A DNA stretch of 64,000 nt from Pelobates cultripes (Eukaryota > Chordata > Amphibia > Anura > Pelobatidae). Below the pieces are notes generated by a model. It was given only the letters and a program-made list of their open reading frames with translations. It made no database searches and had not been told where the DNA came from. Location of the stretch: positions 106,065,475-106,129,474 of the forward strand of contig OW240917.1 of the NCBI GenBank assembly GCA_933207985.1, given 5' to 3'. Below are positions 38,063 through 50,914 of the stretch, one piece after another; the first letter of the stretch is position 1, and each line of letters opens with the position of its first letter. A program made the position numbers and the translations under genes.

Positions 38063-41000
38063 TGAAGCATGCAGGAGCATTCCAATTCAGAACATAGTAT
38101 TAACAGATTCTTGCCTAAGCTGATGGCAGCTGCACTGTGGTGACAATAGCTTACTAATCGATGTATTTACAGTTCTATGAGTGTAGCTGTCAGACACCGT
38201 CATGCAACCGGATCTAAGGCAATTTCACAGTTATCTCTAATAGAACTAGTCAGAGGAAATGGGGACTTTTACAGCGTGCGCACACCATACAAATATTTGC
38301 TTAGGCAGTTGAAAACGCATTTCCAACTACTGTGATGTTTGTCACTGAAGGGCACGGCTTAAAACTGCACAAATCTCTGTGAGTCACAGCAGTTCTAAGC
38401 AAGTTTGTGCAAGGAAACAGTGGCAGGGGAGGTCGTTAGAGCACAATATCCTGTGCAAAGAACATAGGCTGCTATGGTGATATTAGTATCTGATTAAAAG
38501 GCACTTTACTGACTCTACTTAGTAAACGCATCATGAAGATTCCATTTAATAAGTTTACACTTTATAAAATGAGAAAAAGGAAATAAAATGGTGTTTCAAT
38601 AAAATATGAACATGTAACAACACAAGGATCAAAATTTAGGCAAGTGAAAATTTTGCCATGGCAAGTAGACATTCACCCCTGGTAAATGTGTGCCATGCAC
38701 TTCTAGGCTTGCACCGGTGAGTAGCTTTTAAGGCTTGGATACTAACACAGGATTTTAAGCCAAAAGCAGGTGAAAAAGTGGATAAAAAGAAAAAAAGATT
38801 TTTTTCTTTTCTTGATTTAGACTGATTTCTATTGGCATCTGTACCTGATTCTACCACAGACGTAAAGTTAGATGAAGAATTTTTGCACACTCACTCATGC
38901 AGACAGAAAAAAAAAAAAACACACTCATTCAAATAAAGCAGTTTATTATTGGTTCAAAGAACAGCCCACTGGTTCAAGAACAGCCCACTACAGACAGCTT
39001 ATGTTTGTGGATTACATGAATAGAAAAAAGTGAAGTTCAATGTTATTAAAACAAAGGGCTCCATGAATCAACCAAAAGTGATTAAAAGTATGCTATAGCA
39101 TACAAAAGATTTAGTGGGGGCCACCCATTGTTCTGGACACAAACTGCTACAGATTAGCAAGAAGCTGATTACTGGATCAAAAACATATTTAGCATGATAA
39201 ATTAGGTCAACGCTGCCCACTAAAGGAATACAGTTTAAAAAAAAAAATACGCACCATAGATTTGCACTTAATTCCATCAATAAAAACATCAAAGTGGCCT
39301 GATGTAACAGAGCATTTCAATTTATATGACTACCAATCTAAAATAAACTTTGTTAAAATATACTGCACTGTAATAATGCTCAGTAGAAGACGATAATGCA
39401 TATTTCCAATCTCGGGAGTCTCCCCCAATATACCAGTACCATATGGTGTTGCTTTATTCTTCACAGATTAACAGTCAGAGATAACAGTATTGATCTCTAT
39501 TTCTGAGCAGGTCAAACAAGTGCAGTTCATTAAGCAGGAAGTTGGTATAGACTAAAGGGAATATGGCTTCCTACATTCTAAGTCACGTGGCAGCTAGTAT
39601 TTATACAATACCATTTCACTGTCAACCCTACTTAAATTGCACACTGCTAAGGACTTTGTTGGCGTTTAATTAAATTGGGGGTAAAAAAAAAATTTTTTAA
39701 AATCTGATAATAGTTATTTTTTTTACATTGCTTATATAGCATTAGTGTACTTTACACAAATAATTATACATCAGTAGCACATTAAAGTACACTCCATACT
39801 GGATTCTAGCATTTACGCAAGTTAAGAGCGGCTGTCAGGAACTTCGACTAACTAGGACAAGTTGTTTAATTCATAGCTGTCACACAGCACTTATCGAAAG
39901 GTAGAAGAGACTTGTATAAACCCCCTGCTTAACAGTAATTTTTTAACAGATTTTTTCCCCCTTTATTTCCTTACCGCATCCTCTTTGAAGCGGAATACAA
40001 AACTGTAGAACTAAGGTGAATGTATTATGATGCTCCAACCCTGTGCTGTGCAACTTCTCTGATTTAAAGAGCAGGTATTTGTTGTACCAACAGCATCCAC
40101 AATCCCCCGATTGCCCTCATCTGTATCCCTACCTTCTGGTTTTTTTTTCTTCTTTTACTGTGGTCTCTAAGTAAGTACTTTGAATATGAAGAACAGATTA
40201 AAATACACATGTTAATTTCTATATAACACCTTTTGAGTTCAAGTCTACTAATAACTGTGTATTGCGGTTTTATCGCATAGTCCTGGTGTGTGACATTTAT
40301 CTAAATATTACCATACTCACTGATCTGAAGTAAGGTCTATAGTTCCACCTTTAAAGGAGTGTCTTGACTTCTGCTAGCAAATCACCCAATCAACAGCGCT
40401 CTCACAACAACAACAATTACCAAACACTCCGGTTAAATGGCACTGACTCTTAACTGAGAATTTGATCCACAGGAGTAATAATTCACTGTACAGAGAACCA
40501 GGTTCTGAGACAGTAGTAAAAAGAAAGAACTGCTTTCAGTGTGAGTTTAGGTAACATCTAAACATAACTAAGAATTTCTAAAACAGCACAGATTCCCTTG
40601 TCCCTTTTAAACAGCGATAATGAAAGACTGCTTGATGTCGTTTGTAAAAGTGAGAATAAATGTTACATTCCTATGTTTCCCCAGGTTAAAATAATAATAC
40701 GGAAAGTATTGTAAGGCTACAATCCCATTAAAATATGCATGAGAATATTTCAGCTCGCTGCACAAACGAGACAAACAATCCTCCTTGACCCGATTCTGAC
40801 AAAACCTATGGTGCTTCCTTCATCAATACTATCTTTTTCAGCTTTCCTGATGCCCATGAAACCCTTTTAACTAAGTCTTCTCCCAGGTCTGACATAACTT
40901 TAAAACTTTTGTTCAAATCAAACGCCTCTTCTGTGCTCAAGGTCTTATAAGTAGATTCACTGTTTTTGCTGCTAAATCAGCATCATGTTGCCTGAGACAG

Positions 41001-42787
41001 TCTCTCTACAAAGTACAGAGGAAGCAGATATGTCAGTGCCAAGTGGGATATGCACAGGACACTCAGACGTGCAGGATGTGGCAGGGAGACGGTTGGTCCA
41101 AATAAACACTCCATCAATTAAAATGCGGCCCAAGGGGCTTTAAGACTCTTACCCGGAGCATTGCTCCTTTATTATTTTGCAGTAGCATCTTCACAGTTAA
41201 AAGTAAGACACACAAAAATTCATAATGTATAAATGGCCTAAGATACCTCTATAGTAAGTAAATTCTTCCAGGGGCACAGACACATACTTCTCGATGGTTT
41301 CAATGACAAGGAGACAACACCCTTGTTAGAAAAGAACAGAATGAAAAACTCAGTCTAAAAGACAGACCTGAACTAAAACATAGACCTTAAATGCTTTCTC
41401 CGACCAAACATACTCTATATGCCCCGTAAAATAAACGATCAAAAAGCATTTTAAAAACAGTTTTACTTAACTCAAACCAGCACCGGGCGAAGCTCCCCGG
41501 CACGCCTGACGTCACAGGAGCCGTGCTGAGGACTAATTAAATGCTTCTCATGGAGAAGTCTTTGCATGGAGAATTTAAAGGGCTTAGCGAGCAGGCGTGT
41601 GCTCTGCTTGCAAGGGAGAATTAGTTGAGTTTGTCGGCGTAAATCGCTCAGAATTGACATTAGGCAGCCCAGATCAGAGTCCACAGATAGATACATACAT
41701 ACACACACGTGCTGGGGGTGCAACTATCCCCAGCACACAATTAAAAATACCTCTGGATGTGCAGTGTTTCAAGCTTTAAACAATCAAGAATTCCTACTGC
41801 ACATTATGCTCCAAATAAAGGATTATGACTTTAATTATCAAAGTCAAACTAAAATGGGAGAGGAAGGGAAATAGGAACAAGGAAAGCTTATTCAGTTTAA
41901 TATCCAAATACAGGATTAGTAGTGAGGCAATTAAGGTCTGTTTCTTTTTTTCTGCTCTTTCCTGCAAGAGATATCCTTAAAAAAAAAAAATACTGTACTC
42001 CAGACAGTCTGCAGGGAGATACAAATACAGGCACTATACCAGCATCCACCAAGTCAAATTATAATTAACTACATCCTAGCCTTCTCAATATATAAAAAAT
42101 AAAGCAAGAGGCTTTAACATAATACCATCTCACAAGGCTTTACATCTGCACATAAAACAATAATCCTACTACCGTACAGACAGGGAGACCATCAAAACCT
42201 TTCATATTGTTTTACATCTTCACACCTTGTACAAATATGCAGCATATGTTGGCATTTAGAATACATAGTCATAATAATTTCAAATGTATAGCCTGCAGTC
42301 CTATACAGACATAATAAATATATTGGAAATCTAAATAGATAGATAAAGAAGGTTGGCTCTGCTCACTCAAGATTACACGCAAAGATTGTGAAGCGCTAGG
42401 GGCAGGTCATGACTAAAGACATATAGGAAGAATGGGTAATCAGAACCAGAGGTGAGACAAAAATTCCACTTAGTGTGGTCCACACATTTCTACACAGAAT
42501 TCCTTTCAGCTGCTCTAAGTAGCTAATGAACTTGCCAATAACATACATTCACTTGATTTATACATTTCTGAAAATATAATTTAAAAAGGAAATCTGATAG
42601 TAGGAAACATTCTGTCTATGGAAGGATAGGCTATTTATGTTAACAACACACATAATAAGAGCAATATTTTTTCTTTCTGGAAAAAAAAAATAAAACCAGT
42701 GAGCATGTACTATATTTGAAAAGCTATTTCTGTCATTCCTTAAAGGGACACTCAGACCCCAAAAGTACTTTAGCTTGCAGAAAACCT
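38063..42787. other. No gene seen; one palindromic CRE and a short hairpin
   Basis: Mostly unique. TGACGTCA at 41507-41514 lies in a locally GC-richer stretch (41480-41530), and GTGCTGGGG/CCCCAGCAC (41709-41736) forms a hairpin. No splice-flanked open frame was found. Confidence 0.7.
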
Positions 42788-43032
42788 TTAAAAGGACCAC
42801 TTTTGGCACCCAGACCACTTCAGCTTAATGAAGTGGTCTGGGTGCCCAGTCCAGCTAGGATTAACCCTTTCTTCTATAAACATAGCAGTTTCAGAGAAAC
42901 TGCTATGTTTATAATAGGGTTAATCCAGCCTCTAGTGGCTGTCTCACTGACAGCCGCTAGAGGCGCTTCCGTGCTTCTCACTGTGATTTTCACAGTGAGA
43001 AGACGCCAGCGTACATAGGAAAGCATTGAGGA
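42788..43032. mobile_element. Truncated type A hairpin element
   Basis: It starts TTTAAAAGGACCAC and carries the terminal hairpin CACCCAGACCACTTCA/TGAAGTGGTCTGGGTG (42807-42846), the AGCAGTTTC/GAAACTGCT hairpin (42881-42908), the CTCTAGTGGCTGTC hairpin and the CTCACTGTGA hairpin. It stops midway through the CATAGGAAAGCATT stem at about 43030. Confidence 0.8.
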
Positions 43033-43039
43033 GCAAATA

Positions 43040-43345
43040 TGAGACAAAACCAGGAGTTATCAGCTCCCTCGCACACACAGCAGTGATGCCGGAGTCAGAA
43101 TATGACGTCACTCTGGCTCCGGCATTACAAAGAGGCACGCGAGAGAGCTGAGCAGGTAGATCACTGCTCCCTCACCACCCATACTGTACACCCGCACGCC
43201 AGCCACTCAGCAGCATCACTGTACCCCAGAGACCGCATGCCCAGACGCTCAGCCGCCCCACTGGACCCCAGGGACCGTACGCCCAGCCCAGCAGCCCCAC
43301 TGGACCACAGGGACATAGAGACTCCATGCCAGCACTCGCAAAGGT
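43040..43345. repeat. GC-rich tandem repeat with a CRE-containing hairpin
   Basis: Units with CCCACTGGACCCCAGGGACC recur at about 43214, 43256 and 43298, spaced about 42 bp. Upstream, ATGCCGGAG/CTCCGGCAT (43086-43094, 43117-43125) flanks a TGACGTCA (43103-43110). The open frames here are by-products of the repeat. Confidence 0.65.
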
Positions 43346-43389
43346 AGGGAGGCTGGGTGGAGTAAAATGTAAAAAACAAATAAAAATTG

Positions 43390-44070
43390 TATGAGTGTCT
43401 GTCAAAGAGTGCATGTGTCCTCGTCAGTGAGTGTGTGAGTGTGTATGTGTTTATCAGTGAAAATGTATGTGTGCTTGTCAGTGAGAGTTCAAAGAGTATG
43501 TGTGTCCGTGTGTCAAGGTTTGTGTTTGTGACAGTGTGTTTGTATGTGTGTGTGTGTGTGTGTGTGTGTCAGAGTGTGTCAGTGTGTGTATATGACACTA
43601 TCTGTGGGAGCAAGTGTGTGTATATATCACTGTGTGCATCTGAGTGTCAAGGTGTGCGTATCTGTGTATCAGTGTGCCAGTGTGTGTATGTGTGTGTGAG
43701 TGTGTGTGTATCTGTGTCTCAGATAGATACATACATACACCAGCACATACAAGCACAGACACACACACACACACACCTTATCACACAGATACATATACAC
43801 ACACAGAGATACACATTGTGTGTCAAGGTGTGTGTATCTGTGTGTCAGATTTAGACACTGGCACATACATACAAACATACACACACGTTGACACACAGCT
43901 ACATACATACACACACTATGTGTATCTGAGTGCCACTATGTGGCTGTGTGTGTGCGCGCGCGCGCGCTTATCTGCATGTCAGTTCCATACACACATACAG
44001 ATACACATTGATACACACACAGGCAAATACAGATATACACCTTGACACACAGACACACACTGGCACATAT
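43390..44070. repeat. GT/CA satellite that switches strand repeatedly
   Basis: GTGT-rich stretches with TCTGTGTGTCAG/TGTGTCAAGGTG motifs alternate with ACAC-rich stretches having the complementary TTGACACACAGA and ATACATACACAC motifs (switches near 43721, 43810, 43855, 43905, 43985). The cysteine/valine-rich frames across it are low-complexity artefacts. Confidence 0.8.
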
Positions 44071-44328
44071 AAAAAAACGGCACAATTGTTTTTTTCCACT
44101 GGAAAGATTTATTGGGAACCCCTGCTCTATACAATATACTTCACAAACTTTAATCAGGCTTGTTCTCCAATATGGGATTAACGTAAATATCAGAGTCTAC
44201 ATATTTCATTTGGAATTTAAAATCAATATAAATTACTTTCTCAAGGCATAGGTATTTAGGAATTTTTTTTTTTTTTTTTAGAGCTGTGGGGTTTCTCCTC
44301 CGTAAAAGGTTGAGAAACACTTTTACCT

Positions 44329-44398
44329 TAAGGACACAACTTCTGGAATAACATGGAATCATGTCGGAATATTTCCGTTATGTGTCCTTAAGGGGTTA
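44329..44398. mobile_element. 70-bp palindromic TTAAGGACACA element
   Basis: CCTTAAGGACACAACTTCTG on the left pairs with ATTTCCGTTATGTGTCC... on the right, ending TTAAGGGGTTAA. It looks like a minimal member of the CCCCTTAAGGAC end-family seen at 50915. Confidence 0.6.
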
Positions 44399-44460
44399 AA
44401 TGGCAGAAAATCAAGCAGGGAGACTGCAAGGCCATGATTTATACACCAAACTGCTTTGTT

Positions 44461-45038
44461 AAAAGGGACACTTCAGCAATTTAGCTTGCTGATAAACTGT
44501 GTGTGTGAAGGGTATCTTTTTATAAAATTTTACAAAAACTGCAGATTTCATTAGAAACTGGGGCTTTTATAAAGTAATCTTGCTACACACACCCTGTCTG
44601 TCAATCAGGAAACTGGTCATGTAACTTTCTGGTAGTTTAGCTCAATGGAGCTATACTCAGAAGGCAGGCATATTCCCAAAGCCCCTCCCTTGCAAAGACT
44701 TCTCATTGTGCTGCACTGGGGTATCTAGGCTGTGGAAGAAGGGGAGGGCTTGCAAAGGCAGCAGACAAGAGATCCACAGATTTTGCAAGCGGTTTTTAGA
44801 TACACCCTAATGAAAAAGTTCAGTTACAAACATGCATTGGCCAACATCGGCGGAGGAGCGCCAAGCACCGATGGACATCAGCACTGAAATCAGGACAGTG
44901 AAAAAAAAAAAAAAAGGTTTTAACCCTTCATTTATGTGCCCGGGCAGAATGGGAGGGGGGACTGGGGCAGGGACAGAGGGACACTGAAATGTTAGAAATT
45001 CAGTTTTGTACTCCTAACACTATAGTGTTCCTTTAACT
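44461..45038. mobile_element. TTAA-type element
   Basis: Ends are GTTAAAAGGGACACTTCAGC and AACACTATAGTGTTCCTTTAAC. No strong internal hairpins remain; contains an A15 run at 44900. No coding frame. Confidence 0.65.
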
Positions 45039-47149
45039 ATTGTCATTTCTTATAGCTAAATGGTGGGCTTGACACTCATAATATTGTACTAGTTGCGCAC
45101 AACATTTTGGATATTAAAATAACCACTAAAAGAAACCCAATTTAGATGTCAAACCTTTCTGACATGTGAGTATGCTGTGCATTGTAAGTGCAAAAGCAAA
45201 GGTATGTCTCTGGTTATTAACTAGTTATATTTTTTGTTGAAGAACAAAAAATTTATTAACACAAAAAGGGTCTTAAGATGGTTTGACACTGAAACTTGGC
45301 ATAATTCAGCACAGCCCTGGCTTCTTGATTGGTGACCATGTTAAACAGTATTGGGAACTACTAATCTTGCCAATTATAAAGGACAAACCGGAAAAAGAAG
45401 CTCAAAATAGATCACATGCTCGTAAATATTATGTAGAATGCAATATCCAAAGAATGGAATGTTTCACGAGTCAAAGATAAAACAGGCAACCTTAATACCC
45501 ACTGAGAGAACAGTAGTAGCACCCTACAGCTTAAATAGGAAAGGGCAAAGGCCAACTATCTGACCCAGGGATCAGGGAAAAGAATGGCCAATACAGCTTC
45601 AGCGTCTTTCAACAGTGAATCCAGTGGACTGGAGTGTATGTGCCTACTTTCCTAATTCATTCAGCAGTCCTCAGATGGTCTAAAAAAATGCCTCCTTTTA
45701 GGATAGGTGTGGACAGGTCAATCCATCAGCAGACACAAATAACCGCGTGGAAATGTTTCAAACTGTGAGATGTTTAGCAAAGTGATGAATAAGCTATGTA
45801 TTAATTTTCTAATACAGTGAGATATGCTTACAAAATCACTACCAAACACATTTTGTGCTACCAGATTGAATACAGGTATATAGGTTCCAGCCCATCATAA
45901 AGTGATTGTAATTAGCTTTATATACCGTCTGCAAAGAAACTATTTCAAAGGCCCTACATTCAAGGAATTCATGGGTTGAGGCAGGGGTGCCTCATTGCAA
46001 AGGCAATGCTGGTAGATCGCAGTCGGATCTTTAATTAGTCACGGGGCCTTGCGGCCGGCTAAGCAGAACGTCACTTCGCAGGCAGTGTTATGATCCAGTC
46101 ATCGGCTCTGGCTGTCCCCGGAGCATGTGGGAAAGTATCTGACATTGATTGGCTACGATGAGTGAGACATGAGAGTGAGACGCTAAGACATATTGCTTGA
46201 GGGAGAAGTCAGGTGTGAGGGTGAGGCCGTTAAGGACGTGTGATTACTCTATCTCTGCAGAGTAACCGTATGTGGGAAATGCTGTTAATAACGGACACCG
46301 TTACACTGATATAAGGGTGTTGATAACATGTCACTGTCTACCACAATGATCAGATCTCACGCTGAAACTACCAGCTCTGTTGGAGAGATATTTATAAGGA
46401 GCAAACCAAGAGCATTCAAGGCTGATACAATACCCCCAAAGTATGTATTTATTTTGTTACGGATATGATTTTTTTTTTTTTTAAATGAATTCTCTGGAGG
46501 CAAAAATCTAAATGGCTGAAATAGCGAACAGAATATCTCTCAGAAATCGGATGTTGATTCCCACTTACAACTCTTTACACTAATTACTTTAATTTCCACA
46601 TAATTGGGCATTAAAATAATTTCTAAATAAATTATTTCTATAGGTAGATTCTATAGATATGAGTCAGAGCCCAACAGACACATTTAAAGGTTGCCCAGGA
46701 CTCACAGCCAGTACGTCTCGCAGCACTAAAGCCTTATGCATGTTTATTATTTCTTTTTTTGAAATAAAAAAAATTATTAACACAAATGCACAAAACATAA
46801 ATGCCAGTCAGAATTTTTTATGTTTTCAAGAATGTGTGTGTGTAGTGGATGTGGGCAGACCTTTCCTACCCCAGAGAGCATAGCAGGAACAGCTCTTAAA
46901 AGAGCTAGTGATTATAATCCTATAATGTGTGGGGGAAACTGAGATGAGACTATGTTGAGGGTAAGCATTTTAATGGTGCCACACTTGGCCTTATATGACA
47001 ATCCCCATGCAAGGGGTACACCCACATGGACCTTGTTGGGGACTGCAACACAAAGTCACAGACCAATCCGAAAGGGCAACACTCTACTCTCTCTTCTCCA
47101 GCTCTGCTTCACTCCCACCTTATTTGATTGCTATTCCATGTCCTACTGT
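45039..47149. other. No gene seen
   Basis: Unique DNA with a GC-richer patch at 46010-46130. Open frames up to about 75 codons carry no motif. 47075-47149 may be the upstream part of the LINE tail. Confidence 0.7.
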
Positions 47150-47312
47150 GTTTTATACCCCACCTTCTATAGACTGTAAGCTCGTTTGAGCAGGGCACTC
47201 TTCAACCTATCGTTCTTGTAAGTTTTCTTGTAATTGTCCTATTTATAGCTAAATTCCCCTTTCTTATAATATTGAATCTGTTGGCGCCATCTAAATGGTA
47301 ATAATAATAGTG
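47150..47312 (+). repeat. LINE 3' end (L2/CR1-like)
   Basis: CTGTAAGCTCGTTTGAGCAGG followed by GAATCTGTTGGCGCCATCTA and a short ATAATAATAG tail is the typical 3' end of an L2/CR1-type retrotransposon in lower vertebrates. 5'-truncated; no reverse transcriptase frame nearby. Confidence 0.55.
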
Positions 47313-47374
47313 TCAACAATACAATATATTCCAGACTCTATATTGCTGGTGTGGCTGTTTAGGTGGTCGGTCTC

Positions 47375-47740
47375 ACTCTGATCAACCTGAAAAGGTAATT
47401 ATACTCCATTTTTTTCCTGCCCTGGTCGTGCCGCCATTGGCTCCGCCTCCAAGGCTGAGAATCAGCTTGTCTGCTGCCTTTGCTGAGAATCTTGATGATC
47501 TCAGCTAATCCCAGGCTTCCCCATAGGAAAGCATTGGTAAATTATTACACATGCACTGCAAAATGCAGCTCTGTGCCAATCAGCATCTCCTCATAGAAAT
47601 TGGGAATTGGAAATTGGTAAATAAAATCTTTTTATGGCAAACAGTAGGAGGTGGAATGGCACTAAACTAGATAGGGACAGGGACACTAAATTATTAGAAA
47701 TATAGTTTTGTATTCCTAACACTTTAGTGTTTCTTTAACA
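47375..47740. repeat. Diverged TTAA-type element
   Basis: GCTCCGCCTCCAAGGCTGAGA, CAATCAGCATCTCCTCATA and the terminus CTAACACTTTAGTGTTTCTTTAAC match the group seen at 13005-13814. Confidence 0.55.
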
Positions 47741-48596
47741 TTCCCCTAAAATTGGGGTGTAAAGAATAATGTTAATTTAATCCATGGAATGAATGATTTA
47801 ACTTAGAATGAGGTCCATCGAAATAGGGAGTAGAAATTGGAAGGATTCCAAGGTAAAGTACTGCATTATTAGCAATTAAATTGCTGTAAAAGAGGTCATC
47901 GATCAGCACCACTTCAAAAGAAAACCAACTTTAAATCAGATGACTGGAGTCGCCAGAGTATTTTTCAGTGTACACCCATTACAACAAAGCTTCTAACATT
48001 GCATTTAACAAAAGAATCAATGTGAAGCCACCCACTGCCTATGAAGATTTTTTGGTGGAGCCCTTGGGGCAGTGTAGCGACTGTAAGAACTGTGATAGGA
48101 GATTAAGTCTTGGAGTTGAGAACTGACATACCCTGCAGTCAGGTACAGTGTGAATGATATTCCCATGGATTACTCTCCATGTAATGTCTCCAAAATTCTA
48201 ATCAGAGACAGGAATATAATACTGATCACTCTTCAGAGAAAAACAACATACACTCCACCTCTAATTAAATGCCAGCTATGACTCCTGTCCATAGCTGGGA
48301 AAATCTGTGGTATTGGTCCAATACTTTTGAGCCCCAGCTTCTCCTATAAGCTTCAATGCTACTATGATGCAAAAACATCATTTTGTGAAATTAACTTGGT
48401 AAGGACCAAGTAAGAGTCCCCTCTAATTACTACATACATAAAAAAGTAAGTCTCTCAATGTGCACAAATTAAAGGAACACTCCGGCTTACAAACCACATG
48501 GTAGTAGCTAATTTCTCTGCATGAATAGAGTTGTTTTCCAAAGAGAAACACTGTGCAGCATTATTTTTATTTTTTTCTCAAAGTGGGTCTCCAGCC

Positions 48597-48870
48597 ACTT
48601 AAAGGGACACTATAGGCACTGTACACTGTAACAGCTTAATCTACCTGAAGTTGTTATAGTGTCTGGAATCGACTGGCACCATCGACCCATACAGCTTTAA
48701 ATCATTTTTAATGCATGACGAGAGTCCTCTCCATGGAGGTTGGCCTAATGAGGAAGCATAAGTCTGAGCAACAACTGGAGGCGGTGACTGGCTGAGAGAG
48801 TGTCCGCTGACTGCTTTCAGCTAATCAGTCACCCATTGCTGGTATAAATTGGTATGGCTAGGGAGAACGT
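48597..48870. repeat. Left part of a TTAA-type element
   Basis: Starts CTTAAAGGGACACTATAGGC; a weak stem follows (AACAGCTTAATCTACCTGAAG / TTATAGTG). No right terminus found. A second terminus-like sequence, TTAAAGGAACACTCCGGC, lies just upstream at 48470. Confidence 0.5.
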
Positions 48871-49078
48871 GTCTGCCTTCACCATGGGCAGGACCAGACT
48901 ACGGGAGATTGTGGAACCTTATTGTTAAACTGCTCCACTGAATAGAGGGGCCGTGCCAATAAACCCTGTTTGTATGTGTGTGTGTATGTATATATATATA
49001 TAAGGAAGTCAGGCACTCTACCTTTAAGAATCTGCTCAGATGAACCTCGAAGATGCACAGTGTGAATAAATATGCAGG

Positions 49079-49199
49079 ATGTTGAAGAGAGCACTCCAGA
49101 GGATTTGTCTTGACAAAGACCTTTTGGGTGGAAACGTTGCTCACATGAACCACATATAAAATTTGTAAAACAAATCCTCTGGAGTGCTCTCATCAACGT
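49079..49199. repeat. Inverted repeat enclosing a GAAACGTTG motif
   Basis: GAGAGCACTCCAGAGGATTT (49087) and its complement (49170-49191) form arms of about 22 bp around TTGACAAAGACC ... GGTGGAAACGTTGC. The core resembles the segment at 33765. Confidence 0.7.
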
Positions 49200-49244
49200 T
49201 ATATATATATATTTATTATACACACATATATACATACATACATG

Positions 49245-49252
<8 letters not shown>

Positions 49253-49336
<84 letters not shown>

Positions 49337-49360
49337 CATACATACATACATACATACACA
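49253..49360. repeat. Long (TA)n tract followed by (TACA)n
   Basis: About 38 TA units then TACA units up to the Tc1 left end. It lies where the Tc1 element inserted, matching TA target preference. Confidence 0.95.
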
Positions 49361-49657
49361 CACTGCTCAAAAAAATAAAGGGAACACTTAAACAACAAAA
49401 TGTAAATCCAAGTCAATCACACTTCTGTGAAATCAAACTGTCCACTTAGGAAGCAACACTGAGTGACAATCAATTTCACATGCTGTTGTGCAAATGGGAT
49501 AGACAACAGGTGGAAATTATAGGCAATTAGCAAGACACTCCCAATAAAGGAGTGGTTCTGCAGGTGGTGACCACAGACCACTTCTAAGTTCCAATGCTTC
49601 CTGGCTGATGTTTTGGTCACTTTTGAATGCTGGCGGTGCTTTCACTTTAGTGGTAGC

Positions 49658-50625
49658 ATGAGACGGAGTCTTCAACCCACACAAGTGGCTCAGGTAGAGC
49701 AGCTCATCCAGGATGGCACATCAATGCGAGCTGTGGCAAGAAGATTTGCTGTGTCTGTCAGCGTAGTGTCCAGAGCATGGAGGCGCTACCAGGAGACAGG
49801 CCAGTAGATCAGAAGACGTGGAGGAGGCCGTAGGAGGGCAACAACCCAGCAGCAAGACCGCTACCTCCGCCTTTGTGCAAGGAGGAACAGGAGGAGCACT
49901 GCCAGAGCCCTACAAAATGACCTCCAGGAGGCCACAAATGTGCATGTGCATGCTCAAATGGTCAGAAACAGACTTCATGAGGGTGGTATGAGGGCCTGAC
50001 GTCCACAGGTGGGGGTTGTGCTTACAGCCCAACACCGTGCAGGAAGTTTGGCCTTTGCCAGAGAACACCAAGATTGGCAAATTCGCCACTGGCGCCCTGT
50101 GCTCTTCACAGATGAAAGCAGGTTCACACTGAGCACATGTGACAGAGTCAGAAGACACCATGGAGAACGTTCTGCTGCCTGCAACATCCTCCGGCATGAC
50201 CGGTTTGGCAGTGGGTCAGTAATGGTGTGGGGTGGCATTTCTTTGGGGGGCCGCACAGCCCTCCATGTGCTCGCCAGAGGTAGCCTGCCATTAGGTACAG
50301 AGATGAGATCCTTTAGACCCCTTGTCAGAGTTGCTGGTGCGGTTGGCCCTGGGTTCCTCCTAATACAAGACAATGCTAGACCTCATGTGGCTGGAGTGTG
50401 TCAGCAGTTCTTGCAAGATGAAGGCATTGATGCTATGGACTGGCCCGCCCGTTACCCAGACCTGAATCCAATTGAGCACATCTGGGACATCATGTCTCTC
50501 TCCATCCACCAACGTCACGTTGCACCACAGACTGTCCAGGAGTTGGCAGATGCTTTAGTCCAGGTTGGGAGTAGATCCCTCAGGAGACCATCCGCCACCT
50601 CATCAGGAGCATGCACAGGCGTTGT
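49658..50625 (+). pseudogene. Tc1-like DD34E transposase, broken
   Basis: Transposases of this family bind the terminal repeats and cut and paste the element at TA sites. From ATG 49658 a helix-turn-helix domain is readable (start [16 protein letters not shown]; then [12 protein letters not shown]), followed by an in-frame TAG at 49805. Reading through, an arginine-rich linker ([12 protein letters not shown]) and second DNA-binding part follow until an in-frame TGA at 49997; a CGA to TGA change would explain it. The catalytic part then runs open: first Asp in VLFTDESRF, second in QDNARPH, and Glu in DLNPIEHIW, with exactly 34 residues between the last two (DD34E). Short internal deletions are visible near RVRRHHGERSA, and a frameshift near 50568 scrambles the C-terminus. 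Two nonsense codons plus the frameshift make it non-functional, although all three catalytic acids survive. Confidence 0.9.
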
Positions 50626-50724
50626 ATGGCACGGCGTGCCAGAGTCTCATGACTTGGGACCATCAAAGGCAGAGTGTGGATCAGTCTCACCTCAACACGG
50701 CCAGACACTCCAATTCTGAAGCAG

Positions 50725-50914
50725 CATTGAGGAAAGCGCATGCAGCGCACGCTCAACATAGTCTCACCGCCAAGGGACATCGGCGGGGGACTCAGGTAAG
50801 GGACTGAAGGGGTTTATACCCCTTCAGCAACCAGGGATTGGGAGGTGGGAGGGAGAGGGGACCTGCAGTGCCAGGAAAACTGATTGTTTTCCTGGCACTT
50901 GAGAGTCCCTTTAA
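50725..50914. mobile_element. Partial hairpin-type TTAA element inside the Tc1 copy
   Basis: This stretch matches the right third of the complete element at 9712-10256: GGGACATCGGC, then the ACCCCTTCAG region, then the terminal hairpin GTGCCAGGAAAAC/GTTTTCCTGGCAC and the end GAGAGTCCCTTTAA. The left two thirds are missing. Its left boundary is approximate. Confidence 0.7.

Noticed and set aside
41507..41514. Palindromic CRE TGACGTCA as a promoter
   Set aside because: An 8-bp site alone, without a CpG island, TATA box or downstream first exon, is not evidence of a promoter.
43387..43854. 155-codon cysteine/valine/serine-rich frame
   Set aside because: Low-complexity GT satellite translation.
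48879..49370. 163-codon minus-strand frame with long Ile-Tyr run
   Set aside because: Spans the TA microsatellite and inverted repeat; no protein features.
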